From NCBI GenBank assembly GCA_903911925.1, contig CAIWFH010000070.1:58652-122651 (forward strand): 64,000 bases of DNA, given 5' to 3'. The stretch's first letter is position 1. Every line of letters starts with the position of its first letter. Shown one piece after another: positions 1 through 8,761 of this stretch. Origin of the DNA: an uncultured Acidobacteriaceae bacterium (GTDB taxonomy: Bacteria > Acidobacteriota > Terriglobia > Terriglobales > Acidobacteriaceae). The notes beneath the pieces are model-generated. The model worked only from the letters and a program-made list of their open reading frames with translations, did no database searches and was not told the DNA's origin. The position numbers and the translations under genes were made by a program.

Positions 1-3000
1 TTCCATGGCGAGGCCTATGAGTACATCCGCAACAAGGTGCTCAATGCCAACAACTGGTTCTCAAACTACCACGACCTGGGACGTCCTCCCTTTACTCAGA
101 ACCAATTTGGCGGCAACGCCGGGGGACGCATTTTCAGAGACAAGACCTTCTTCTTCGGCAGCTGGGAATCATTCCGCCTGCGCCAGGCACAAACCTATAC
201 CGGCACGGTTCCCACCCAGGACATTTATAACGAAATCGCGGCCAATGCCAATGGGAGTCCGACGGACGTGGATCTAAGCGCCGAGTACTCCCCCACCGTT
301 TCCCAAATTCTGGACCCATGCGCAGGAAGCCCCGCGCCAGGCGGAGGTTGCACGCCAGGCGTGACGCCTCCCACCCCGACCGCATTTGCGGGTACAAGCG
401 GCGGCAGCCCGAATGTCATTCCCGGCTCTCGAGTGAACGTCACAGCTGCCAAGCTGTTCATCAAGGCTTTTCCCGCGCCGACGGCAAACTTGACCGGCCT
501 TACGAACAATTACGCTGCCAACTACGGCGCCGGCGGCAACCAGAACCAGGGCGTGGCCCGCGTCGATCAGAAGATCAGCGACAAGCAGCACATCTTCGGC
601 CGCTACAGCTACTGGAACAACCTCAACCAACCCACCGACCCACTGGGCACCGGTTACTGCCAGGATCGCTGCACCGAGATCATGACCACCTTCGCATTAG
701 CCATCGGCTACAACTACGTGTTTACGCCGAACGTCATCGGCAACATCAACCTTTCCGCCAGCCGGTTCAGATACAACCGCAACCTGATCAACCAGGCCTA
801 CGACCTATCGCAGATCGGTTGGCCGGCGACGTGGAATGGCGAGGTGCCCGACCCGGCCAGAACGCCGCCAACGCCTTTTATCGAGGGCTTTGTGGCCGAT
901 GTCATGTCGAGCCTGGGAGCGGGCAGCTTTATTCAAAATCGCGATGCTCAGGGCTGGTTCTCCCCAACACTAACCGTGGTGAAGGGACGCCATACCTTCC
1001 AGTTGGGATTCCAGTTCCAGTTGGACCAGGACGACTATACCCAGACCAACACCGCCACCGGCACTTTCGGATTTAGCGGCAGCTATACCCAGCAAACCCT
1101 CAGCACGCCTGGCACGCCAACCGGCACGACCACCTACACCTACCCGCTGGCCGACTACATCCTGGGCTGGGCGCAGAACCCGATGAACATCACCAACCAC
1201 TTCTACGGGGCGGCCCAGAACGTGAATTTCGTTGCGGCGCGCCAGTACGTTTACGGCGGTTACATCAACGACACCTATCACGCAACCAGCAAACTCACGC
1301 TGAACCTGGGCGTGCGCTACGATGTGCAGACCCCCTGGACAGAGCGCTACGACCGGTTGGTGGACTTCAACCCCACCGAACCGAACCCCTTCGCGACGGC
1401 TGCCATGGGTGTTACGGTGCTGGGCAATGTGGACCTGGTTAATTCATCCGGCAACCCCAGCCGCGAAGCCCTGAACTTGAACCACAAAGGCGTTGCACCC
1501 CGCCTTGGCTTTGCATACAGCATCGATCCCAAGACCGTTATCCGCGGAGGCTATGGAGTGTTCTGGACGCCGATCGACACCCCGTGGGCCACTCACCCGC
1601 TGAACGATCCGACCAGTTCCGCGCAAACCAACTACACGGGAAACCAGGGCGATGCGCAGTATCCGGTTAACACCATAACCACGCCCTGGGCAGATTTCAT
1701 TGAGCCTCCAGGGCGCGCCACCTGCGCTGCGGGTTCTTCAGGCACAGCGACCAACTGCCCCACTGTCGGGGACCCCGCCGCTTCCGGAACCAATTACTCG
1801 CCTGTCGGCGCCTCAGAAGTCGGCTGGCAGCTTCAGGGAGCCACGGTTCCCGGGATCAACGTCCGCGACTACAAGTACGCGTACACACAGCAGTGGAATC
1901 TCGACATCCAGCGCACCCTTTGGGGCGGCTGGTTCGCCGACGTGGCGTACGCGGCCAACAAGGGCACGCATCTTCCGCAGTATGCCCAGCAGGTGAACCA
2001 GCTTGCCGACAGCTACCTGGCGCAGGCCGCATCGCAGTACGACGCAAGCCTGCCCGACCCCAACGCGAACGTGGCTATTGCCCAATCGGTAACCAACCCG
2101 TTTGAAAATTACTCCTACCCGGGCAGCGTGATGGGGGCGCCGACAACCACTGTCGGCCAGTTACTGCGCCCGTTCCCGCAGTACAGCGGACTGGAATATG
2201 CCGGCCAGGGCAGCTTTGCCAGCAATTACCAGGCACTCGAAGCCACGCTGCAGAAGCGCTTCGCCGGTGGCGGTACCCTGCTGGCGGCTTACACCTACTC
2301 CAAGTTGCTCAGCAATACCGACAGCATTACTTCCTGGCTTGAGGCCGGCGGCGACGGCGCCATCCAGGACTGGAACAACCTCAGGGGCGAGAAGTCTCTC
2401 TCCTCGCAGGAAGTCGGACAGCACCTGATCATCAGCTATGTGCTCGATATCCCGCTGGGCAAGAACAAGCGGTATCTCAACAACCTGCCGGGCGCGGCCG
2501 ACAAGATAGTAGGCGGCTGGGGCATCGACGGCGTAACTACCTTCCAGCAAGGTTTCCCGGTGAACATCTCTGCCGGCGCAGCCAACGGCACCAGCAACTG
2601 GGGCGGCGGATTGCGCCCCAATGTAGTTGCCGGCGTGCACAAGGGCGGCTCTGGAAGCAGGGACGCCCGCGTCCTGAGCGGCCTGCAGGGCAACGCAGGC
2701 TGGATCAACCCCGACGCCTTCTCTGAACCTGCGCCGTACACCTTTGGCAACGAATCGCGCGTCGACTCCACGCTGAGAACGGATGGCATCGACAACTGGG
2801 ACTTTGCCGCTTTCAAGCGAACTCCAATTGTCAGGGAGAAGCTGGCATTCGAGTTCCGCGCCGAACTGTTTAACGTGTTTAACCACGTCCAGTTCGGTCC
2901 CCCGTCCACCGGCTATGCGCTGCCCATCAGTTCGAGCGGGTTCGGGCAGATCACCAGCCAATTCAACAACCCGCGCCTGGTGCAATTCGCGGGCAAGTTC

Positions 3001-3009
3001 GTCTTCTAA
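1..3009 (+). CDS. TonB-dependent receptor, Oar-like (5' truncated by window edge)
   Basis: Outer-membrane beta-barrel of the large acidobacterial TonB-dependent receptor type, probably importing or binding oligosaccharides or other large ligands. The frame is open from base 1 and runs about 1002 codons to TAA at 3007. The first visible residues (FHGEAYEYIRN, then GGRIFRDKTFFFGSWE) are typical of the plug region in this family. The rest is barrel, with the usual YTYSKLLS and FNVFNHVQFG segments and a terminal phenylalanine (FAGKFVF) expected of a BAM substrate. The signal peptide, the carboxypeptidase-like domain and the early plug lie upstream of the window. The first in-window ATG (37) is internal and is not a credible start. 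Family assignment is firm; the substrate cannot be told. Confidence 0.93.
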   Translation, partial: FHGEAYEYIRNKVLNANNWFSNYHDLGRPPFTQNQFGGNAGGRIFRDKTFFFGSWESFRLRQAQTYTGTVPTQDIYNEIAANANGSPTDVDLSAEYSPTVSQILDPCAGSPAPGGGCTPGVTPPTPTAFAGTSGGSPNVIPGSRVNVTAAKLFIKAFPAPTANLTGLTNNYAANYGAGGNQNQGVARVDQKISDKQHIFGRYSYWNNLNQPTDPLGTGYCQDRCTEIMTTFALAIGYNYVFTPNVIGNINLSASRFRYNRNLINQAYDLSQIGWPATWNGEVPDPARTPPTPFIEGFVADVMSSLGAGSFIQNRDAQGWFSPTLTVVKGRHTFQLGFQFQLDQDDYTQTNTATGTFGFSGSYTQQTLSTPGTPTGTTTYTYPLADYILGWAQNPMNITNHFYGAAQNVNFVAARQYVYGGYINDTYHATSKLTLNLGVRYDVQTPWTERYDRLVDFNPTEPNPFATAAMGVTVLGNVDLVNSSGNPSREALNLNHKGVAPRLGFAYSIDPKTVIRGGYGVFWTPIDTPWATHPLNDPTSSAQTNYTGNQGDAQYPVNTITTPWADFIEPPGRATCAAGSSGTATNCPTVGDPAASGTNYSPVGASEVGWQLQGATVPGINVRDYKYAYTQQWNLDIQRTLWGGWFADVAYAANKGTHLPQYAQQVNQLADSYLAQAASQYDASLPDPNANVAIAQSVTNPFENYSYPGSVMGAPTTTVGQLLRPFPQYSGLEYAGQGSFASNYQALEATLQKRFAGGGTLLAAYTYSKLLSNTDSITSWLEAGGDGAIQDWNNLRGEKSLSSQEVGQHLIISYVLDIPLGKNKRYLNNLPGAADKIVGGWGIDGVTTFQQGFPVNISAGAANGTSNWGGGLRPNVVAGVHKGGSGSRDARVLSGLQGNAGWINPDAFSEPAPYTFGNESRVDSTLRTDGIDNWDFAAFKRTPIVREKLAFEFRAELFNVFNHVQFGPPSTGYALPISSSGFGQITSQFNNPRLVQFAGKFVF

Positions 3010-3023
3010 GCCCCGGCTCAACC

Positions 3024-3054
3024 GTGCGAGCGCGGCACAATGCCGCGCTCGCAC
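3024..3054 (+). terminator. Perfect hairpin after the TonB receptor
   Basis: A 14-bp perfect inverted repeat (3024-3037 with 3041-3054) has a 3-nt CAA loop and begins 15 bases after the receptor stop codon. It lacks a clean T-run, so it may be a weak intrinsic terminator or an mRNA 3' stabiliser. Confidence 0.6.
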
Positions 3055-4560
3055 ATCCTTATAGTGGTTTTGAGTTTTGCCTGAGGTTAGTTTCTATCCG
3101 GCAGATATTGTTCGATGCTAATCGTTCCTTCTTGACTCTTCGGCTGCTCTATCAAAGAGAAGACCACCGGAAACGCCCGTCGCCGAGTGTTCGGTCAGGT
3201 ATTGAGCGTGTCTCTTTCAAGCATTGGGTGAAAGAAGCTCCGCTTGCCAATTTCAATTACATTGCTGCGCGCGTGCTCTGGTTTTTCTTCGGCTCCCCTT
3301 TTCAAATCGTCTTTGCGAGTCAGCGGCCGCTTGTCAATCTGCACCACATTGCCCGCCCCCCGCCCAATGCTGCCTTCCGTGCCCTTGCCGGCATCGTCAT
3401 CGTGTCGCATAAGTTCCCTTTCCTGGGTCTATTCGTGAAGTTCATCCAGAGTCCTAAGATGGCCAGACTGCTGATCCTGGATGCTCGGATTTGGCTGGTT
3501 TATGCGGTCCCGCTGGGATGAATGTTTCAAGTTGCGCAAGCCAATCGGCGTCGATCAGCCGCGCATGGTCCGGGGCCCGCGCTGGCTCGATGCATTGGCG
3601 CCATTCGATAAAACCGCATCCGTTGCCTGGTCCAGGTGGATACCCGGAGCGCAGTGCCCGGCGCGGTTACGGAACCTGATCTACTGGCATGCCACACGCC
3701 GCTAAGGAGCCGAGCATAAGCCTTTGAGCGGACGTTCGAGGTGAGGGACTGCCGACGATGGACGCCTGCTCTCTTGCAGGTTAAGAATGACTTCTGCATT
3801 TGGGCGCCAATTCCGCTTTCTGCGTTTCTACCCGTCAACTGCCGGGCACGCCACTCGGTATTCCATAAGCGCGGAATCGCAACGGCCAAGCCAAGGCAGA
3901 CAAGGAGACATGGGAGAGTGATGAAGACGCGCATTGTCCTTCCCATCGCACCCTCCGTGAAGCACTTGCGGAAGGTTCGCGCCCAGCCAGATGGAGATGC
4001 GCGAACCACTTGACGCAGCCGCCGGCCGGTCAAGGAAGTCATTCACAAACGCTGGCGCCAAAGGTACTGTCAGGCTCGGGCCGCGTGCGCTGCACTGCAA
4101 TGAATCCAAGGGTGATACAAACAGGATAGTAATCTCCCTCCGCTTCCCGTCTTCTTGTTCGGCATCAATCGCCTTGTAAAGCTTTGTAAGGCGAATGATA
4201 TGACTCTCCGATGCGTCTAGTATTCTGCCTACTGCGTGTGTGCGGGTTGGGACGGCTAAGTGCACCGGGCCAGACGCGGCGCGAGACTCGCCAAACGCAT
4301 GAGTTGCGCGCCCTTCGTGCGGCTGCCAACTCCGAATCAGAGATGTAGTCTGGACACCCGTCCGATGCGGCTAGATAAAAGCTGGTTGACATATATCAAA
4401 GGTTCCGCAGCCTCATTGTGCTGGTATTAGGCTGGGGGATTTGTGCGCGCATATCGAATGACTTCGCGCAGAGGATCATCCCTTAACGCGATCCGAAGTG
4501 GTGCGCGGCACGGTTAACCCACCACAACCTCGGCTTGCTGTTCTAACGGGCCCGGGCACA
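3055..4560. other. About 1.5 kb without a convincing gene
   Basis: Open frames here are short or have unnatural composition, rich in Arg, Ser and Pro with no recognisable motif. None has a good ribosome binding site followed by a plausible protein. A TTGACA at 4386-4391 could be the -35 of a promoter for the downstream porin, but no good -10 follows at 17 bases. The stretch may be decayed coding DNA or hold non-coding transcripts; I recognise nothing specific in it. Confidence 0.45.
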
Positions 4561-4573
4561 GGAGGAAGGTACG

Positions 4574-5974
4574 ATGCGTTCAGTGCAGTTGAGGTATGGG
4601 AAGGCGGGCGGCATGCTGATGGCCGTGAGCTTTATCGCCCTATTGTGCAATTCGGCAATGTTCGCGCAGCAGACAGGGGACGGACAGGCGATCGACAAGG
4701 ATACGCTTCAACTGTTGCTGAAAAAGATTGATCAGTTGGAAGCGCGGGTGAGCCAACTGGAAGCCGAGAAACGCCAGGCCGGAGCGGCCAATCAACCATC
4801 TTCCAGCCCCGCTGAAGCTGGCCCCGCACCTCAGCTTGCCGCCGCTGCCGCGGCCTTGAAGAATTCAACCGGCCAACAGGAACCCCTTCCGCAGCCTCCC
4901 AGTTCTTCCCCTGCCGACACCGAGCAGGCTCAAATGGATGGGGGCATGTCAGACAGAATGGACTTGAGCAAGACACTGCTGCGCATTCGCGGGTTCGGTG
5001 ACATTTCTCTGCATGGCGACACCATGAAAGGCGACACAACGTCATTCTCGCTCGGACAACTCGATCTGTTCATCTCCTCGGATGTCTCCGAGAAATTCAA
5101 GTTTCTAAGCGAGATCGTCTTTGAAGCGGGAGCCAACAACTTTTATGGCGTAACCAGTGGACCGGAAAACTCATTCAGTGTGGATATCGAACGTTATCTC
5201 ATGCAATATTCCCATAACGATTACTTCAATATCTCCGCGGGGCGGGGACACACCGCCATCGGGTACTACAACACCGCCTATCACCACAGCACATGGTTGC
5301 AGACCACAACGGGCAGGCCTTTCCTGTTTAACTTTGAAGACCAGGGAGGAATCCTGCCCGTCCATAACGTCGGCGTAACCGCCTCCGGCCTGATTCCGTC
5401 CGGTCAGTTGGGATTGCATTATGTAGCAGAAATTGGCAACGGGCGCGAGTCACGAAACCCGCTGGTGGATGAGCCTGTTCAGAACGAGGTCGACGACCAG
5501 AACCACAAGGCTTTCAACCTGGCAGCCTTCGTCAGGCCTGAAGCATTGCACGGGTTCCAGGCCGGCGTCTCTGTATATCGCGATGTGCTGCGGCCGCTCA
5601 ACTCTCCCCGGATCGGGGAGACAATTGTGGCGGCCCATGCGATTTTTATCCGCCCGAAGTACGAGTGGCTCAACGAGGCACTGCTAGACCGTCATGCGCT
5701 GATGGGAACATCGAGCAGCTTCAATACCCCCGGATTCTATACACAAGTCTCAAGGCAGTTTGGATCGTATCGGCCCTACTTCCGATACCAGTACGTCAAT
5801 GTTCCCAACAACGAGCCGGTATTTCCAGACGTGCGATTGCAGCACGGTCCTTCGCTTGGCCTGCGCTACGATGCCAGCGAATCCGTCGCGCTCAAATTCC
5901 AATACGACTACTCATTCCTTCGCGATCAGCCGGGATTCAACGGGCTTACGCTGCAACTCGGGTTTACGTTTTAG
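4574..5974 (+). CDS. Outer-membrane porin-like protein with N-terminal coiled coil
   Basis: A 466-aa exported protein. The ATG at 4574 has a strong GGAGGA Shine-Dalgarno at 4561. Residues 1-31 form a signal peptide with likely cleavage after SAMFA. Residues about 46-67 form a heptad-patterned coiled coil (KKIDQLEARVSQLEAEKRQ), as in periplasmic trimerising porins. A Pro/Ala/Gln-rich linker follows to about residue 115. The remainder alternates like a beta-barrel and ends in LQLGFTF with a terminal Phe. It heads a tight cassette with a phosphate-binding-like protein 16 bp downstream and a two-component system, which suggests a regulated anion or solute channel. It resembles phosphate-selective-type porins only loosely, and the substrate is inferred from context. 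Confidence 0.82.
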   Translation: MRSVQLRYGKAGGMLMAVSFIALLCNSAMFAQQTGDGQAIDKDTLQLLLKKIDQLEARVSQLEAEKRQAGAANQPSSSPAEAGPAPQLAAAAAALKNSTGQQEPLPQPPSSSPADTEQAQMDGGMSDRMDLSKTLLRIRGFGDISLHGDTMKGDTTSFSLGQLDLFISSDVSEKFKFLSEIVFEAGANNFYGVTSGPENSFSVDIERYLMQYSHNDYFNISAGRGHTAIGYYNTAYHHSTWLQTTTGRPFLFNFEDQGGILPVHNVGVTASGLIPSGQLGLHYVAEIGNGRESRNPLVDEPVQNEVDDQNHKAFNLAAFVRPEALHGFQAGVSVYRDVLRPLNSPRIGETIVAAHAIFIRPKYEWLNEALLDRHALMGTSSSFNTPGFYTQVSRQFGSYRPYFRYQYVNVPNNEPVFPDVRLQHGPSLGLRYDASESVALKFQYDYSFLRDQPGFNGLTLQLGFTF

Positions 5975-5990
5975 TGAGATTCAATCCAGA

Positions 5991-6527
5991 ATGCGACGCC
6001 TGACCACACTCCTTATTGTCGCCGCACTGATTGCCCGCCAACCGGGCTCCGCGGGCTTGCGTCCGGAGTCTTCCGATCACCCTTCAATACAACTAAGCGC
6101 GCCTTATGAGCCGTTGGCCATTGTCGTGAATCGTTCAAATCCCGTGGACAAGCTGTCGATGACGGAACTCCGCGGCATCTTCCTTGGAAACCGCAGCCAC
6201 TGGACAAATGGCAGACGGATCACCCTGGTGATGCGCGACGTGGGAGAACCGGAAAGGAAGGTCGCGGTCCGCGATATCTGCGGAATGACCGAAGAACAAT
6301 TGAAGAACCACTTTCTCCACGGCCTGTACACGGGTGAAATTCTGGTTTCGCCCAAGACACTTTCAACGCCGGTCGGAGTGCGGAAGTTCATTTTCAACGT
6401 TCCTGGAGCCATCGGCTTTCTGCGCGCAAGCGACGTGGATGCGACGGTGAAGGTGCTGCGCATTGACGAGCTCTTGCCTGAAGACAGGGGCTACAAGCTG
6501 CGCGTGCAAAGCCCGGCGGTGAATTAG
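5991..6527 (+). CDS. Small phosphate-binding-like (PBP-like) exported protein
   Basis: A 178-aa protein with a cleavable N-terminal hydrophobic segment (MRRLTTLLIVAALIA). The frame is open further upstream, but ATG 5991 follows the porin stop by 16 bases and begins the signal sequence, so I chose it. Residues 40-165 match the short PstS-like family: VVNRSNPVDKLSMTELRGIF, then a GNRSHWTNG loop, and VPGAIGFLR near the end. It is about half the length of a true two-lobed PstS. It sits one base before a histidine kinase gene, so it may present a ligand to that kinase rather than to an ABC transporter, none of which is encoded nearby. Family similarity is clear; the ligand is unknown. Confidence 0.78.
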   Translation: MRRLTTLLIVAALIARQPGSAGLRPESSDHPSIQLSAPYEPLAIVVNRSNPVDKLSMTELRGIFLGNRSHWTNGRRITLVMRDVGEPERKVAVRDICGMTEEQLKNHFLHGLYTGEILVSPKTLSTPVGVRKFIFNVPGAIGFLRASDVDATVKVLRIDELLPEDRGYKLRVQSPAVN

Positions 6528-6528
6528 G

Positions 6529-8013
6529 ATGCGGAATCAGCTCAAATTCGCGTTCAAGCGGCGATACTCCTATCCCCTGCCGTTCCTCGACCGGATATTG
6601 AACGCGACGTCGCGCCAGAAAGCTACCTTATCGCTATTCATGGTGTGCTGCGGGGTTGCGGTGATCGGCGCATTTGTGATTCGCGATTTGCGCGCCGCTA
6701 ACGCCGAGGCGCAGAAAATGTACACGGGTTCTGTTCACGGGCTGCAGCGCATAGGAGAGCTGCAATACTACGCGCAGGAGACCCGCCGCGCCACCTTGTA
6801 CGCCTTGACGACCAGCGACAGCAATCTCCAGGTTGAATACGCCGATCAATCCCGAGACGCCGATCAGCGCGTGAAAGATGTGATTGCGGAATATGGCCGC
6901 CAGGCAAAACAACCTGCCGAGACCGCATTGGCCGACCGCCTGGCCCGCGATTGGGTAAGTTATCTTGACGTGCGCGACGAGGTGCTTGCCTCCATTCTCG
7001 AAGGAAATATCAAGGGGGCAGTCAGTTTCGATATTGCCGGCGGCGTCCCGGCATTCGAACTTGTCCGAAAGGACCTGGATGAAGTGAAACGCATTTACGA
7101 CGAAGACGCTGCCCAGCGCCAGGCAAACCTGGCCGCCTCGTCGCGGCGCTCGTCGGCAAGGCTGATTGGAATTCTGATTTTCACCTTCCTGCTGTCAAGC
7201 GCCGCGGTTTGGGCGATTCAAAGAGGAAGGATGCTGAGCGCGCTCCAGCTTGCAGGTTTGCAGATGGAGTTTGTAGCTTCGGTGTCGCACGAGTTGCGCA
7301 CGCCGCTGGCCGTAATCAGTTCCGCGGCAGACAACCTTGCCGACGGCCTGGTCGAAGGAAAAGCCGCGCTGCAAAAATATGGCGGCATCCTGCAGCGCCA
7401 AAGCCGCGGCATGAGCCATTTGGTTGACGAGATTCTGCTGTTTGCCTCAACCGAGGACCGCAAGAACCACTACATTTTGAAGCCAGTTCCGATCGCGGCA
7501 ATTATCGAATCGATCATGAGCAGCACAGAAGGGCAGGTTCAGAGCGCGGGTTTTGTTCTCGACCGCCAGATTGAGCCCGATCTTCCAAATGCGATAGGCG
7601 ATCTTACCGGAATCTCGCAATGCCTGCAAAACCTGATTGGCAACGCAGTCAAGTATGGCGGCGACACCCGCCGGATTACCCTGCGCGCATGCACAGCTCG
7701 CGTTGAACACGGCACCGGATGGGAACTGCTGATCTCCGTCATCGACAAGGGAATTGGAATCGACCCCTCGGAGCTGGTCCACATCTTCGACCCGTTCTAT
7801 CGCAGCCCCCGCGTCCGCGACGCGCAGATTCACGGCACCGGCCTGGGGTTGTCGCTTGCCAAGAGAATCGCCGAATCCATGGGTGGAAGCCTTTCGGTAG
7901 TCAGCGAACTCTCCGCTGGCAGCACATTTACCTTGCACTTGAAAATCGCGAAAGGAGACGATATGCAGATGGCCGCGCAAGCCTCTCCGCGCGCTGCATT
8001 GACAAATCTATGA
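6529..8013 (+). CDS. Membrane sensor histidine kinase
   Basis: A 494-aa transmembrane kinase. TM1 is at residues about 32-51 and TM2 at about 211-231. Between them lies a roughly 160-residue, mostly helical periplasmic sensor with a four-helix-bundle look (QETRRATLYAL, QSRDADQRVKDVI). The cytoplasmic part has a HisKA H-box with H254 (SVSHELRTPL), an N-box with N372 (NLIGNAVKYGG), and G boxes DKGIGID and GTGLGLSLAKRI. All expected catalytic motifs are intact. It starts one base after the binding-protein stop and overlaps the response regulator by ATGA at 8010-8013, so the pair is translationally coupled. The signal is probably linked to the adjacent binding protein, but that is inferred. Confidence 0.95.
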   Translation: MRNQLKFAFKRRYSYPLPFLDRILNATSRQKATLSLFMVCCGVAVIGAFVIRDLRAANAEAQKMYTGSVHGLQRIGELQYYAQETRRATLYALTTSDSNLQVEYADQSRDADQRVKDVIAEYGRQAKQPAETALADRLARDWVSYLDVRDEVLASILEGNIKGAVSFDIAGGVPAFELVRKDLDEVKRIYDEDAAQRQANLAASSRRSSARLIGILIFTFLLSSAAVWAIQRGRMLSALQLAGLQMEFVASVSHELRTPLAVISSAADNLADGLVEGKAALQKYGGILQRQSRGMSHLVDEILLFASTEDRKNHYILKPVPIAAIIESIMSSTEGQVQSAGFVLDRQIEPDLPNAIGDLTGISQCLQNLIGNAVKYGGDTRRITLRACTARVEHGTGWELLISVIDKGIGIDPSELVHIFDPFYRSPRVRDAQIHGTGLGLSLAKRIAESMGGSLSVVSELSAGSTFTLHLKIAKGDDMQMAAQASPRAALTNL

Positions 8014-8708
8014 GCAGACGCATCCTGATGGTTGAAGACGAAGAAGAATTATGCCTCACCCTGGGCGACCGCCTGCGCAGCGAAGGCTACGTGGTGGATG
8101 TGGCATTGGACGGCAACGCAGGCTTGGATAAGGCCACGCAACTGCCGTTTGACCTCATCATTCTCGACATCATGCTCCCCCATCGGAACGGGCTTGACCT
8201 TTGTACGGATATTCGGCGCGCGGGCCAGAATACGCCCATCCTGCTGCTGACCGCGAAAAGCCAAACGGTGGACAAGATCATCGGCCTCAAGCTGGGCGCG
8301 GACGACTACGTCACCAAGCCATTCGATACGCTCGAGTTGATGGCGCGCGTCGAGGCCCTTCTTCGTCGAACGCTAATCGCTTCAGATACTGCGCACGCCA
8401 TTGGCCCCGATCTTTTCCGCTTCGGCTCCATCGTTATTGACACACGCAGAGCAAAGGTGACCTGTGCGGGGATTCCGGTGTCTCTCACCGCAAGGGAGTT
8501 TCACTTGCTGCGTTACTTCGCGGAGCACCCGGGGGTTGACCTCTCGCGCGATGAATTATTGGAACAGGTTTGGGGCCATATGGCAGGGACTTTTACGCGC
8601 ACCGTGGATATGCACGTCGCCAGCCTGCGCCAAAAGCTGGAGCCTTCACCCAAAAGGCCCGAGACGATTATCACAGTTCCCGGAGTCGGCTACCGGTTTC
8701 AGTGCTGA
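8010..8708 (+). CDS. OmpR/PhoB-family response regulator
   Basis: A 232-aa protein with an N-terminal receiver domain and a C-terminal winged-helix DNA-binding domain. The acidic pocket is VEDEEE near the start, the phospho-acceptor is D53 (LDIMLPHRNG), and K103 lies in VTKPFD. The effector domain has LTAREFHLLRYF and ends in VPGVGYRF, the standard OmpR-type finish. The frame is open upstream inside the kinase gene, but ATG 8010 overlaps the kinase stop (ATGA) and starts exactly at the receiver (MSRRILMVEDE). It is the cognate partner of the kinase and most likely controls the porin-binding protein cassette itself. Confidence 0.95.
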   Translation: MSRRILMVEDEEELCLTLGDRLRSEGYVVDVALDGNAGLDKATQLPFDLIILDIMLPHRNGLDLCTDIRRAGQNTPILLLTAKSQTVDKIIGLKLGADDYVTKPFDTLELMARVEALLRRTLIASDTAHAIGPDLFRFGSIVIDTRRAKVTCAGIPVSLTAREFHLLRYFAEHPGVDLSRDELLEQVWGHMAGTFTRTVDMHVASLRQKLEPSPKRPETIITVPGVGYRFQC

Positions 8709-8761
8709 GTCAAGGTTCGGGGATTTGGAGATGGCTGATCGCCGATGGAGCGCGGCAAACG

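Noticed and set aside
2161..3054. 297-codon frame on the minus strand across the TonB receptor
   Set aside because: It is antisense to a clear receptor with family motifs; high GC keeps the opposite frame open, and its protein has no motif.
3527..4042. 171-codon minus-strand frame with a hydrophobic segment
   Set aside because: One hydrophobic stretch inside an Arg/Ser-rich sequence, no ribosome site and no family; more likely chance.
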